Shown here piece after piece: positions 1 to 10,095 of a stretch of DNA of 64,000 nt (its first letter is position 1; each line of letters opens with the position of its first letter). The position numbers and the translations under genes were made by a program. A model generated the notes under the pieces. The model saw only the letters and a list, made by a program, of their open reading frames with translations, searched no databases and was not told the DNA's origin. Source of the DNA: Pseudomonas khorasanensis (GTDB lineage Bacteria > Pseudomonadota > Gammaproteobacteria > Pseudomonadales > Pseudomonadaceae); assembly GCF_014268505.2 (NCBI RefSeq), contig NZ_JABWQP020000003.1, positions 248,001 through 312,000 of the forward strand. Reading direction: 5' to 3'.

Positions 1-929
1 GCCGTGCCACGGGCAATCAGGCGGGAGATGTAGTCGAGCTTCTGCGCGTCCTGATCGACGAAGCGGAAGGTCAGTTGCAGCCAGTCGCTGTCGGGTTTCT
101 GTTCGTGGGCGACGATCGCATGCAAATACCCATTGAGGCGGGCGATTTCGGCGTTGTCGCCCTGCTCCAGATCCAGCACGGCGCTGTCGAGGATCTGCGG
201 CAGGGTCTCGGTGCGCTTCACCACCAGCAGCGCTTCCTTGATGCTCAGCGCCTTGATCACGCACTGCTGCGTGCCGCTTGGCAGGCGCAGCTGGCCCTGG
301 CCGCGACCACCGACCGGCGCTTTCGACGCGGCAGGTGCCTGCACGGGCGGGCTGTTGAGCAAACCGCGCGACGGCGCAGCAGCCGGTGCAGGCGCAGCAG
401 CGGCGGGCTTGGCAAACGGGTTGACCGCAGCGGCTGCCGGGGCACCACCGACCACCGCAGGCTTGCCGCCGGTCAAGGCGCTCAACGAATCATTGCCGAA
501 CGCCGAATTCATTTTGGTCGGTGCGCTGTTCATCAGAGTGTCGAGCTTGCCGACCTTGTTCAGCGCCTGCTTGACCTTGGTCAGCAGTTGCTCGTTGGTG
601 AACGGCTTGCTGACGTAGCCGGAAACGCCGGCCTGAATCGCCTGCACAACGTTTTCCTTGTCGCCACGGCTGGTGACCATGACGAACGGCATGGTCTTGA
701 GATTTTCTTGCTCGCGGCACCAGGTCAGCAGTTCGAGGCCGGACATTTCCGGCATTTCCCAGTCGCACAACACCAGGTCGAAGGCTTCGCGGGCCAGCAT
801 GGCCTGGGCCTTTTTCCCGTTGATGGCGTCCTCGGTGCGGATCCCCGGGAAGTAATTACGCAGGCACTTTTTCACCAGGTCACGAATGAACGAAGCATCG
901 TCCACGACCAACACACTGATCTTGCTCAT
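1..929 (-). CDS. Response regulator, REC plus PilZ-like domain (3' end cut by window edge)
   Basis: The N-terminal receiver domain (about residues 1-120) has the acidic pair in VLVVDDASF, the phospho-acceptor Asp56 in LCDWEMP and the conserved Lys108 in YVSKPF. An Ala/Pro-rich linker (about 145-200) leads to a C-terminal beta-rich domain that looks PilZ-like but shows no RxxxR c-di-GMP motif in the visible part. The stop codon lies beyond base 1. It sits just downstream of phoU on the same strand, an arrangement I recall in P. aeruginosa (PA5364 beside phoU). Target and partner kinase are unknown. The ATG at 927-929 was chosen because it starts directly at MSKISVLVVDD. Confidence 0.85.
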   Translation of the reverse strand, partial: MSKISVLVVDDASFIRDLVKKCLRNYFPGIRTEDAINGKKAQAMLAREAFDLVLCDWEMPEMSGLELLTWCREQENLKTMPFVMVTSRGDKENVVQAIQAGVSGYVSKPFTNEQLLTKVKQALNKVGKLDTLMNSAPTKMNSAFGNDSLSALTGGKPAVVGGAPAAAAVNPFAKPAAAAPAPAAAPSRGLLNSPPVQAPAASKAPVGGRGQGQLRLPSGTQQCVIKALSIKEALLVVKRTETLPQILDSAVLDLEQGDNAEIARLNGYLHAIVAHEQKPDSDWLQLTFRFVDQDAQKLDYISRLIARGT

Positions 930-1060
930 CCAACACCCCTAAAAAAAATCCCGGCAAGCATAACGCTTGAATGATGGCACTCTGCCAAAACTTTTCAGTC
1001 ACGCCGGGACTTTTCGTTCGCGGGTGCTGCTTTTAATTCGATTTCCTGCTCAAAAGCCCA

Positions 1061-1090
1061 AACAAAAACGCCCGGCCAAAGGGCCGGGCG
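1061..1090 (-). terminator. Rho-independent terminator after phoU
   Basis: A 9-bp GC stem (CGCCCGGCC pairing with GGCCGGGCG, loop AAAG) is followed on the minus strand by a T-rich run. It lies 17 bases past the phoU stop and probably separates phoU from the response regulator. Confidence 0.8.
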
Positions 1091-1106
1091 CTTTTCTCAG
1101 GCAATC

Positions 1107-1868
1107 TTACTTATCGTCAGCTTCGCCCGGAACATTAGCGGTTTCACCACTTGTGCCTTCAACTTCTTCTTTCATGCGCTTGAGGCCCATGTGCCGCACG
1201 TCCGTGCCGCGCACCAGGTAAATCACCAATTCCGAGATATTGCGCGCATGGTCGCCGATACGCTCCAGCGAACGCAGCACCCAGATGATGCTCAGCACGC
1301 GCGAGATGGAGCGCGGATCTTCCATCATGTAGGTGGCCAGCTCGCGCAGCGCGGTCTTGTATTCGCGGTCGATGATTTTGTCGTATTGCGCCACCGACAA
1401 CGCCAGATCGGCGTCGAAGCGGGCAAAGGCGTCCAGTGCATCGCGGACCATGTTGCGTACCTGGTCGCCGATGTGGCGAACCTCGACATAACCGCGCGGC
1501 GCTTCGCCTTCTTCGCACAGTTGAATCGCGCGGCGGGCGATCTTGGTCGCTTCGTCGCCGATGCGCTCAAGGTCGATCACCGACTTGGAGATGCTGATGA
1601 TCAAACGCAGGTCGGACGCCGCCGGCTGACGGCGGGCGAGAATGCGCAGGCATTCCTCGTCGATGTTGCGTTCCATCTGGTTGATCTGGTCATCGATCTC
1701 GCGCACCTGCTGAGCCAGGCCGGAGTCAGCCTCGATCAGCGCCGTGACCGCGTCGTTGACCTGCTTCTCGACCAGCCCGCCCATGGCCAGCAGGTGGCTG
1801 CGCACTTCTTCCAGTTCGGCGTTGAACTGCGCGGAAATGTGGTGGGTAAGGCCTTCTTTTGAAATCAT
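1107..1868 (-). CDS. phoU: Phosphate signalling complex protein PhoU
   Basis: This 253-residue protein has two PhoU helical repeats, each with the metal-binding signature (ERIGDEATKIA near residue 90 and ERIGDHARNIS near 200). PhoU couples the Pst transporter to the PhoR/PhoB system and keeps the Pho regulon off when phosphate is plentiful; it acts at the cytoplasmic face of the membrane. It is the last gene of the pst run, separated from pstB by 122 bases that carry a palindromic repeat. The start at 1868 (MISKEGLTHH) matches the family N-terminus; an upstream extension runs into the repeat and is unlikely. Confidence 0.96.
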   Translation of the reverse strand: MISKEGLTHHISAQFNAELEEVRSHLLAMGGLVEKQVNDAVTALIEADSGLAQQVREIDDQINQMERNIDEECLRILARRQPAASDLRLIISISKSVIDLERIGDEATKIARRAIQLCEEGEAPRGYVEVRHIGDQVRNMVRDALDAFARFDADLALSVAQYDKIIDREYKTALRELATYMMEDPRSISRVLSIIWVLRSLERIGDHARNISELVIYLVRGTDVRHMGLKRMKEEVEGTSGETANVPGEADDK

Positions 1869-1887
1869 CTTGTTCGCTCCGCGAAAG

Positions 1888-1985
1888 TTGCAAGCTTCAA
1901 GCTGCAAGCTTCAAGCAGTTATGTGTAAGTCCTGTAAATCGCACCGCTGCCAACTTGCCGCTTGAAGCTTGCGGCTTGTAGCTGC
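1888..1985. repeat. Palindromic repeat of the GCAAGCTTCAAGC type between pstB and phoU
   Basis: Two direct copies of a GCAAGCTTCAAGC unit are followed, after about 40 bases, by inverted copies (CTTGAAGCTTGCGGCTTG). The element fills the pstB-phoU gap and could fold in the mRNA, allowing phoU to be expressed at a different level. It differs from the GGGAGCGAGC REP family found elsewhere here. Confidence 0.7.
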
Positions 1986-1990
1986 CTCGA

Positions 1991-2824
<834 letters not shown>

Positions 2825-2906
2825 GGGAGGCTCCCTGTGCTGACAAATTCGGTTCGGAACACTGCTTGTTGCAGCTTCCATCAATATTCCAGTGGACGCG
2901 GTTCAA

Positions 2907-2978
2907 TGTGGGAGCGAGCTTGCTCGCGAAGGGGCCCTTAAGGCCGCCAAAAGCTTCGCGAGCAAGCTCGCTCCCACA
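2907..2978. repeat. REP inverted pair between pstA and pstB
   Basis: Two inverted copies of the GGGAGCGAGCTTGCTCGCGA REP palindrome flank a short spacer. The pair sits inside the pstA-pstB transcript. Confidence 0.9.
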
Positions 2979-2993
2979 GGATTCGCGTCGTCC

Positions 2994-4664
2994 TTAGCTA
3001 TCCAGCGCTTTGTATTTTTCGCGCAGGTGGTTACGGATATACACCGCCGACAGGTTCAGCGTTGCAATCACCAGCACCAGCAACAGCGCCGTGGCGTAAA
3101 CCAGCGGGCGGGCCGCTTCGACGTTCGGGCTCTGGAAGCCAACGTCATAAATATGGAAGCCCAGGTGCATGATCTTCTGATCCAGGTGCAGGTACGGGTA
3201 GTTGCCGTCTACCGGCAGCGACGGCGCCAGTTTCACCACGCCCACCAGCATCAACGGCGCCACCTCACCGGCGGCACGGGCCACCGCGAGGATCATGCCG
3301 GTCATCATGGCCGGGCTGGCCATCGGGATGACGATCTTCCACAAGGTTTCCGCCTTGGTGGCGCCCAGTGCCAGCGAACCTTCACGCACGGTACGGGGAA
3401 TCCGCGCCAGACCTTCTTCGGTTGCCACGATCACCACCGGCACCGCCAGCAGCGCCAGGGTCAACGAAGCCCAGAGCAGGCCTGGCGTACCGAAGGTCGG
3501 CGCCGGCAGTGCTTCCGGGAAGAACAAGCGGTCAACCGAACCACCGAGTACGTAAACGAAGAAGCCCAGACCGAACACGCCGTAAACGATCGCCGGTACG
3601 CCGGCGAGATTGTTCACCGCGATCCGGATGATCCGGGTCAGGGTGTTCTGCTTGGCATATTCACGCAGATAAACGGCCGCCAGCACACCGAACGGCGTCA
3701 CGATCATCGCCATGATCAGCGTCATCATCACGGTGCCGAAGATGGCCGGGAAAATCCCGCCTTCGGTGTTCGCTTCACGTGGATCGTCCGAGAGAAATTC
3801 CCAGATCTTGCTGAAGTAGAAACCGACCTTGGTGAAGGTACTCATCGCGTTCGGCTGGTAGGCGTGAACCACCTTGCCCAAATCGATCTCGATCTCTTTG
3901 CCGTTGGCATCGCGTGCGGTCAGAGCGTCGCGGTTGAACTGCGCATGCAGGTCGGCCAGACGGGCTTCGATGTCCTGATAACGGGCATTGAGCTCGGCGC
4001 GCTCCGATTCCATGTCCGCTTGTGCGGTGGCGTCGAGTTTGCCTTCCAGCTCCAGCTTGCGGCCCTGCAGACGGATGCGCTCGAGGCCGGCGTTGATCGC
4101 GCCGATATCGACTTTCTCCAGGGTTTTCAGCTGTGCGGCAAGGCCGTTGACGCGGTCGATCCGCGCTTGCAGCTCCGGCCAGGCGGCTTCGCCTTCGGCG
4201 ATGACCTTGCCGTCCTGTTTGACGTTGACCAGGTAGCCGTAGAAGTTGCCCCACTCGCGACGTTCGATCGCCATCAGCTCCGGCGGCGTTTTCTGGTTGG
4301 TCAGCCACTCGCCGACGATCCAGGTGAAGTCGCTGCCGTTCAGGTCACGGTTGCCGACCTTGATCAGCTCGCGGGTCATGAATTCCGGACCCTCGTCCGG
4401 CACCGGCAAACCGGCGCTTTTCAGACGGGCGCGCGGCACTTCTTCTTTCTGTACCACTTCGCCGACGACAAGGTGCTGGGCCTGGCCCGGCACGTCGTAG
4501 CTGGCGTGGATCAGATCCGCCGGCCAGAAGTGACCCAGACCGCGTACGGCAATCACTGCCAGCAGGCCAATGGTCATGATGACCGCGATGGACACCGCGC
4601 CACCGCTGATCCAGACGCCCGGGGCGCCGCTCTTGAACCATCCTTTCAGGGAGTTCTGTTTCAC
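2994..4664 (-). CDS. pstA: Phosphate ABC transporter permease PstA
   Basis: This 556-residue permease is much longer than the roughly 300-residue E. coli PstA. One N-terminal membrane segment (about 19-40) is followed by a hydrophilic region to about residue 285, partly coiled-coil-like (LKTLEKVDIGAINAGLERI and neighbouring heptads). The ABC permease domain follows, with EEGLARIPRTVREGSLALGATKAE as the ATPase-contact loop. It starts with GTG at 4664, with AGGTAG about 8 bases upstream. The pstC stop lies only 16 bases before it, so the two are cotranscribed. Confidence 0.96.
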   Translation of the reverse strand: MKQNSLKGWFKSGAPGVWISGGAVSIAVIMTIGLLAVIAVRGLGHFWPADLIHASYDVPGQAQHLVVGEVVQKEEVPRARLKSAGLPVPDEGPEFMTRELIKVGNRDLNGSDFTWIVGEWLTNQKTPPELMAIERREWGNFYGYLVNVKQDGKVIAEGEAAWPELQARIDRVNGLAAQLKTLEKVDIGAINAGLERIRLQGRKLELEGKLDATAQADMESERAELNARYQDIEARLADLHAQFNRDALTARDANGKEIEIDLGKVVHAYQPNAMSTFTKVGFYFSKIWEFLSDDPREANTEGGIFPAIFGTVMMTLIMAMIVTPFGVLAAVYLREYAKQNTLTRIIRIAVNNLAGVPAIVYGVFGLGFFVYVLGGSVDRLFFPEALPAPTFGTPGLLWASLTLALLAVPVVIVATEEGLARIPRTVREGSLALGATKAETLWKIVIPMASPAMMTGMILAVARAAGEVAPLMLVGVVKLAPSLPVDGNYPYLHLDQKIMHLGFHIYDVGFQSPNVEAARPLVYATALLLVLVIATLNLSAVYIRNHLREKYKALDS

Positions 4665-4680
4665 AGACTTCTACCTTTGC

Positions 4681-6963
4681 TTAAAGCGACGAGTATTTCT
4701 TGCGCAGACGCTGACGAATCAGTTCTGCCAGGGTGTTCATGACGAAGGTGAACAACAGCAGCACCAGCGCCGAGAGGAACAGCACGCGGTAGTGGCTGCC
4801 GCCGACTTCCGACTCGGGCATTTCCACCGCGACGTTGGCGGCCAGGGTGCGCAGACCTTCGAACAGGTTCATTTCCATGACCGGCGTGTTGCCGGTGGCC
4901 ATCAGCACGATCATGGTTTCGCCAACCGCACGGCCCATGCCGATCATCAGCGCCGAGAAAATACCCGGGCTGGCGGTCAGGATGACCACACGGGTCATGG
5001 TCTGCCATGGCGTAGCGCCGAGGGCCAGGGAACCGAGGGTCAGACCGCGCGGCACGCTGAACACGGCGTCTTCGGCGATCGAGTAGATGTTCGGAATCAC
5101 CGCAAAACCCATGGCCAGGCCGACTACCAGGGCGTTGCGCTGGTCGTAGGTGATGCCCAGGTCGTGGGAGATCCACATGCGCATGTCACCGCCGAAGAAC
5201 CAGTTCTCCATGTACGGGCTCATGTACAACGACAGCCAGCCCACAAACAGAATCACTGGAATCAGCAGCGCGCTTTCCCAGCCGTCCGGGACTCTGAGGC
5301 GGATCGACTCAGGCAGGCGGCTGAAACCGAATCCGGCCACCAGAATGCCGATCGGCAGGAGCATCAGCAGACTGAAGATGCCCGGCAAGTGACCTTCCAC
5401 ATACGGGGCGAGGAACAGACCGGCGAAGAAACCGAGGATCACCGTCGGCATCGCTTCCATCAGCTCGATCACCGGTTTGACCTTGCGGCGCATGCCGGGG
5501 GCCATGAAGTACGCGGTGTAGATCGCCGCAGCAACGGCCAGCGGAGCCGCCAGCAGCATCGCGTAGAACGCGGCTTTCAGGGTGCCGAAGGTCAGTGGCG
5601 AGAGGCTCAGCTTAGGTTCGAAATCGGTGTTGGCGGCGGTCGATTGCCAGACGTATTTCGGCTCGTCGTAGTTCTCGTACCAGACCTTGCTCCACAACGC
5701 GCTCCAGGAAACTTCCGGGTGCGGGTTATCGAGCAGCAGCGGTTGCAGCTTGCCATTGGCCTCGACGATCACACGGTTGGCACGTGGCGACAGACCGAAC
5801 AGGCCCTGACCTTCGACAACCTGATCGACGAGCAGCGTGCGGTGCGCGGTGCTGTGGAATACGCCGAGCTTGCCGTCGGCATCCAGCGCGAGGAAGCCCT
5901 TGCGGCGCTCTTCGGCAGATATTTCGACGATTGGCGATTTGCCCATCTGGAATGTGCGGATCTGCTTCAGACGCAACTCGCCATCGGTGTCGCGGGCCAT
6001 GAACCATTGGGCCAGGCCACCCTTCGAGTCGCCGACGATCAGCGAGATACCACCGACCAATTGCGTGGCGGCAGTGACTTCGGCGTCAGCGTTCTCCAGC
6101 AGTTTGTAGCGACCGTTGAGGCTCTTGTCGCGCAGGCTGAACACATCGGCCTGTGCACGGCCGTTGACCACGTACAACCATTGCTGGCGCGGGTCGACGA
6201 AGATGTTTTTCACCGGCTCGGTCATCTGCGGCAGATCGATACGCTTCTGCTCGTTGGTGACTTCGCCCGTCATCAGGTTTTCTTCGCTGGTGAGCGACAG
6301 CACGTTGAGTTGCGAACCGGTGGAGCCGACCAGCATCAGCGTCGTATCGGTAGCGTTGAGGCTGACATGCTCCAGCGCCCCGCCGCTTTCGTTGAGCGCG
6401 ATCGGCGCCTCGCCGTACGGGAATTCAATCGCCGGGCTGATGGTTTTCTTGCCATCCGGGTAGGTGACTTTGTAGGTGTGACGGAACACCAGTGCCTGAC
6501 CGTTGGACAGGCCCACCGCCACCAGCGGATGACCGGGCTGGTCTTCACCAATGGAGGTCACGGTCGCGCCTGCCGGCAACGGCAGATCGACGCGCTTGAG
6601 TTCAGCGCCACTGTCCAGATCGAAAAACAGCGCCTGGCCCTTGTCGGAAACGCGCATGGCCACCTGATTCTGCTCTTCGAGCGAAATCATCAGCGGCTTG
6701 CCGGCGTCCTGCATCCAGGCTGGGGTGATGGCATCTTTCGCCGTCAGGTCGGCGCCTTTGAACAGCGGCGCAACCACGTAAGCGAGGAAGAAAAAGATCA
6801 GGGTAATGGCTGCCAGCACCGCCAGGCCGCCGACGAGGACGTACCAGCGAGTGAAGCGATCCTTGAGCGCGCGAATGCGGCGCTTGCGTTGCAGCTCAGG
6901 CGTATTGAAGTCAATGCGCTTGGGAGGATTAGTAGTCATTGGGGAATTGGCCAGATCATTCAT
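4681..6963 (-). CDS. pstC: Phosphate ABC transporter permease PstC, long form
   Basis: The protein is about 760 residues, more than twice the size of E. coli PstC. A cytoplasmic N-terminus and one membrane helix (about 35-60) are followed by an extracytoplasmic domain of about 370 residues with repeated short beta-type segments (for example GHPLVAVGLSNGQALVF and QQWLYVVNGRAQADVF), suggestive of a beta-propeller. The last 300 residues are the permease domain (SVPRGLTLGSLALGATPWQT loop). ATG 6963 is preferred over GTG 6969, because the AGGG site is 7 bases from the ATG and only 1 base from the GTG. A Pho box lies upstream. Confidence 0.95.
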   Translation of the reverse strand: MNDLANSPMTTNPPKRIDFNTPELQRKRRIRALKDRFTRWYVLVGGLAVLAAITLIFFFLAYVVAPLFKGADLTAKDAITPAWMQDAGKPLMISLEEQNQVAMRVSDKGQALFFDLDSGAELKRVDLPLPAGATVTSIGEDQPGHPLVAVGLSNGQALVFRHTYKVTYPDGKKTISPAIEFPYGEAPIALNESGGALEHVSLNATDTTLMLVGSTGSQLNVLSLTSEENLMTGEVTNEQKRIDLPQMTEPVKNIFVDPRQQWLYVVNGRAQADVFSLRDKSLNGRYKLLENADAEVTAATQLVGGISLIVGDSKGGLAQWFMARDTDGELRLKQIRTFQMGKSPIVEISAEERRKGFLALDADGKLGVFHSTAHRTLLVDQVVEGQGLFGLSPRANRVIVEANGKLQPLLLDNPHPEVSWSALWSKVWYENYDEPKYVWQSTAANTDFEPKLSLSPLTFGTLKAAFYAMLLAAPLAVAAAIYTAYFMAPGMRRKVKPVIELMEAMPTVILGFFAGLFLAPYVEGHLPGIFSLLMLLPIGILVAGFGFSRLPESIRLRVPDGWESALLIPVILFVGWLSLYMSPYMENWFFGGDMRMWISHDLGITYDQRNALVVGLAMGFAVIPNIYSIAEDAVFSVPRGLTLGSLALGATPWQTMTRVVILTASPGIFSALMIGMGRAVGETMIVLMATGNTPVMEMNLFEGLRTLAANVAVEMPESEVGGSHYRVLFLSALVLLLFTFVMNTLAELIRQRLRKKYSSL

Positions 6964-6985
6964 GCGCACACCCTAGCGATCCTGT

Positions 6986-7003
6986 ATGACAGAAAGATGA
7001 CAA
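6986..7003 (-). promoter_or_regulatory. Pho box upstream of pstC
   Basis: On the minus strand two heptamers, TTGTCAT and CTGTCAT, are separated by CTTT, giving the 11-bp period expected for PhoB. The site ends 23 bases before the pstC start, so pstCAB-phoU has its own PhoB-responsive promoter besides that of pstS. Confidence 0.85.
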
Positions 7004-7065
7004 TGCAGTGACGCAGCAAATCCGCCACCAGGAGGGCCTGGCAGCGGAGTCGAAAATTTGGTGAA

Positions 7066-7153
7066 TGTGGGAGCGAGCCTGCTCGCGAAAACGCTGGGTC
7101 AGTCACATTGATATTGAATGTGACGCCCTCTTCGCGAGCAGGCTCGCTCCCAC
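7066..7153. repeat. REP inverted pair between pstS and pstC
   Basis: Two inverted copies of the GGGAGCGAGCCTGCTCGCGA palindrome are separated by about 45 bases. It lies 35 bases beyond the pstS stop and may stabilise or terminate the pstS mRNA. Confidence 0.9.
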
Positions 7154-7187
7154 CATGAACCGCAGATTACCTGCGATTCAGTCTTTG

Positions 7188-8186
7188 TTACTTCTTGGCG
7201 ACAGCGCCGCCTTCTTGCAGACCCAGGTCAGCCAGTGCTTTTGCAGCGACCTTGGCTGGCAGCGGGATGTAGCCGTCTTTCACTACAACTTCCTGGCCCT
7301 GTTTGGACAGGATCAGCTTCACGAACTCGGCTTCCAGCGGGGCCAGAGGCTTGTTCGGCGCCTTGTTGACGTACACGTAGAGGAAGCGCGACAGCGGGTA
7401 CTTGCCGTTCAGGGCGTTTTCTTCGGTGTCTTCGATGAAATCGGTGCTGCCTTTCTTGGCCAGCGCTACGGTTTTCACGCTAGCGGTCTTGTAGCCGATG
7501 CCCGAGTAGCCAACGCCGTTCAGCGAGGAGCTGATCGACTGCACGACCGAAGCCGAACCGGGTTGTTCGTTGACGTTTGGCTTGAAGTCGCCTTTGCACA
7601 GGGCTTCTTCTTTGAAGTAGCCGTAAGTGCCCGATACCGAGTTACGACCGAACAGCTGAACCGGCTTGTTCGCCAGGTCGCCGGTCACACCCAAGTCGCC
7701 CCAGGTCTTCACGTCGGTTTTGGCGCCGCACAGGCGAGTGGACGAGAAGATCGCGTCGACTTGCTCCATGGTCAGACCCTTGATCGGGTTGTCCTTGTGC
7801 ACGAACACTGCCAGGGCATCCACGGCAACCGGGATAGCGGTTGGCTTGTAGCCATATTTGGTTTCGAAGGCCTGCAGCTCGTTGTCCTTCATCTTGCGGC
7901 TCATCGGGCCCAGGTTAGCGGTGCCTTCAGTCAGCGCAGGTGGCGCGGTCGAAGAACCGGCGGCCTGAATCTGGATGTTTACGTTCGGGTATTCTTTCTT
8001 GTAGTTCTCAGCCCAGAGGGTCATGAGGTTGGCCAGGGTATCGGAGCCGACGCTGGACAGGTTGCCCGACACACCAGTGGTCTTGGTGTAGCTCGGGATA
8101 GCAGGGTCAACAGCGGCAACCGCGTTGGCAGTCGCAACGCCAGCAGCGACAAAAGTCATTGCCGCCATCAAACGCTTCAGTTTCAT
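7188..8186 (-). CDS. pstS: Phosphate-binding periplasmic protein PstS
   Basis: This 332-residue protein has an N-terminal signal peptide ending near ANAVAA and the PstS-like solute-binding fold ([44 protein letters not shown]). It delivers phosphate to PstC/PstA. The start at 8186 is preceded by AGGAG at good spacing. A Pho box lies about 70 bases upstream. Confidence 0.96.
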   Translation of the reverse strand: MKLKRLMAAMTFVAAGVATANAVAAVDPAIPSYTKTTGVSGNLSSVGSDTLANLMTLWAENYKKEYPNVNIQIQAAGSSTAPPALTEGTANLGPMSRKMKDNELQAFETKYGYKPTAIPVAVDALAVFVHKDNPIKGLTMEQVDAIFSSTRLCGAKTDVKTWGDLGVTGDLANKPVQLFGRNSVSGTYGYFKEEALCKGDFKPNVNEQPGSASVVQSISSSLNGVGYSGIGYKTASVKTVALAKKGSTDFIEDTEENALNGKYPLSRFLYVYVNKAPNKPLAPLEAEFVKLILSKQGQEVVVKDGYIPLPAKVAAKALADLGLQEGGAVAKK

Positions 8187-8253
8187 GCCTTACTCCTAGC
8201 AGATAGGGTGTGTTAAGTCGGGGCCAAGTATCAGCAGGCCGTGTGAACACTCT

Positions 8254-8282
8254 ATGGCTGAAATATGACAATTGGATGAAAG
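8254..8282 (-). promoter_or_regulatory. Extended Pho box upstream of pstS
   Basis: On the minus strand three heptamers, CTTTCAT, TTGTCAT and CAGCCAT, follow one another with 4-bp spacers (CCAA and ATTT), the 11-bp repeat pattern of PhoB sites. Confidence 0.85.
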
Positions 8283-8323
8283 GCCAGTATTCGCTTTTTT
8301 ACTGATGATTCGTGGTACCCCCA

Positions 8324-8389
8324 TTCGCGAGCAGGCTCGCTCCCACAGTTGAAATGCATTCCAAAAGTGGGAGCGAGCCTGCTCGCGAA
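8324..8389. repeat. REP pair, reverse arrangement
   Basis: Two REP palindromes face each other with the CCCACA ends inward, the opposite of most other pairs here. It lies between the pstS promoter and the 3' end of the MHS transporter gene. Confidence 0.88.
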
Positions 8390-8420
8390 GAGGCCGGCAT
8401 TGCAGGAGGAGATCTTCGGA

Positions 8421-9719
8421 TCAGCGCCCCTTCTTCCACAGCCACGCGCCAACCAGAATCCCGACGCCGCAGAGCACTGCCACGTAGTAGGCCGGGCCCA
8501 TGGCGCTTTCCTTGAGCAACAGACTGACCACCATCGGCGTCAACCCACCGAAAATCGCGTAAGCCACGTTGTAGGAAAACGACAAACCACTGAAGCGCAC
8601 CACTGGCGGGAACGCCTTGACCATCACGTACGGCACCGCGCCGATGGTGCCGACCAGCAGACCGGTCAGCGCGTACAGCGGGAACAGCCAGTCCGGATGG
8701 GCGGCAAGGCTGTGATAGAACGTCCAGGAGCTGATCAACAGGCCCAGGCAACCGAACACGAAGACCCGGCCGGCACCGAAGCGATCGGCCAGTGCGCCGG
8801 CCGCGATGCAGCCGAGACTGAGGAACACGATTGCCAGGCTGTTGGATTGCAGCGCCGTGGTGGGCGAGATGTGATAGACCGTTTGCAACACGGTCGGGGT
8901 CATCAGGATGACCACCACGACGCCGGCGGACAACAGCCAGGTCAGCAGCATCGAGATGGCGATCGCGCCGCGATGGTCGCGCAACACCGCGCGCAGCGGC
9001 ACTTCTTCAGCGAGCGCCTTGCGCTGTTGCAGCTCGGCAAAAACCGGGGTTTCATGCAGCCAGCGGCGCAGATAAACCGAAAACAGACCGAACACGCCGC
9101 CGAGCAGGAATGGAATCCGCCAGGCGTAATCCGAAACCTCCGCCGGCGTATAAATGCTGTTGATTGCCGTGGCGACCAGCGAGCCCAGCAGGATCCCGGC
9201 GGTCAAACCGCTGGTGAGGGTGCCGCAGGCGTAACCGATGTGCTTTTGCGGCACGTGTTCGGAAACGAATACCCACGCCCCCGGCACTTCACCGCCAATC
9301 GCCGCACCCTGGATCACGCGCATCAGCAGCAACAGGATCGGCGCCCAGATGCCAATCTGCGCATAAGTGGGCAACAGACCCATGATCAGCGTCGGCACAG
9401 CCATCATGAAAATGCTCAGGGTGAACATTTTCTTGCGCCCCAGCAGATCACCAAAGTGGGCCATGACGATGCCGCCCAGCGGACGGGCCAGATAGCCGGC
9501 GGCGAAGATGCCAAAGGTCTGCATCAGGCGCAGCCACTCGGGCATGTCCGCCGGGAAGAACAGCTTGCCGACCACCGTGGCGAAGAAGACAAAGATGATG
9601 AAATCGTAAAACTCCAGCGCCCCCCCAAGGGCGGACAGCGACAGAGTCTTGTAGTCATTGCGGGTCAACGGTCGTGCGGGTTGCTCGGGCTGCGCGAGGC
9701 TCGAAGGCGCTGTGGTCAT
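8421..9719 (-). CDS. MFS transporter, metabolite:H+ symporter (MHS) type
   Basis: The 432-residue protein has 12 predicted membrane segments. MHS features include LGGALEFYDFIIFVFFATVVGKLFFP at the first helix, RPLGGIVMAHFGDLLGRKK in the helix 2-3 loop and RVIQGAAIGGEVPGAWVFVSEH on helix 5. Relatives take up carboxylates, proline or betaine by proton symport; the substrate is not evident. A probable MFS gene also sits beside pstS in P. aeruginosa, as I recall it (PA5370). ATG 9719 gives MTTAPSS; a longer upstream reading lacks transporter character. Confidence 0.85.
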   Translation of the reverse strand: MTTAPSSLAQPEQPARPLTRNDYKTLSLSALGGALEFYDFIIFVFFATVVGKLFFPADMPEWLRLMQTFGIFAAGYLARPLGGIVMAHFGDLLGRKKMFTLSIFMMAVPTLIMGLLPTYAQIGIWAPILLLLMRVIQGAAIGGEVPGAWVFVSEHVPQKHIGYACGTLTSGLTAGILLGSLVATAINSIYTPAEVSDYAWRIPFLLGGVFGLFSVYLRRWLHETPVFAELQQRKALAEEVPLRAVLRDHRGAIAISMLLTWLLSAGVVVVILMTPTVLQTVYHISPTTALQSNSLAIVFLSLGCIAAGALADRFGAGRVFVFGCLGLLISSWTFYHSLAAHPDWLFPLYALTGLLVGTIGAVPYVMVKAFPPVVRFSGLSFSYNVAYAIFGGLTPMVVSLLLKESAMGPAYYVAVLCGVGILVGAWLWKKGR

Positions 9720-10095
9720 GGCAAGGCTTCTCTTATAGTCGAATCTGTCGCCACAACAACGCTGGCGGTGGCTTGGACAGGTTCGGCACCATAGCAAATT
9801 GTTCGAAAAAGCACATAGAGGCGCGTAATTGACGGTCAAAATCAGAACCGGGTGGTCGTCGTGGAGTCTATCGACCGATATACTCGCCACCTGCGCAGGT
9901 TTTGTAAGAGGTTGCTGTGCGAAAACGTTGTTGGCCCGCCCTTTGCTCGGGATTTAGCCTTTTTCGCAGAGTTTCCCTTTAGGCGCCTGATGGAAAACGT
10001 GACGAACGCAGTGTGTTCGGTGTTGAATCGTTTTTCCCGAAGACGGCTACCACCCGCAATACCCACGAAGAGTCACGGGTCAGAGGCCCCCCGGC
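9720..10095. other. 376-base divergent intergenic region with a hairpin
   Basis: The region holds the start-side signals of the MHS transporter (minus) and the thioesterase (plus). I see no convincing gene. A TATACT hexamer near 9875 is a weak -10 candidate for the plus strand. At 9918-9968 perfect 8-bp arms (TGCGAAAA and TTTTCGCA) enclose a second pairing, CCCG with CGGG. Confidence 0.5.

Noticed and set aside
2892..4742. Long open frame on the plus strand (616 codons)
   Set aside because: It is antisense to pstA, Gln/Arg/His-rich without domains, and arises from GC-rich codon bias of the true gene.
4570..7011. Long open frame on the plus strand (813 codons)
   Set aside because: It is antisense to pstC with the same shadow composition; the pstC reading has clear permease motifs and a Pho box.
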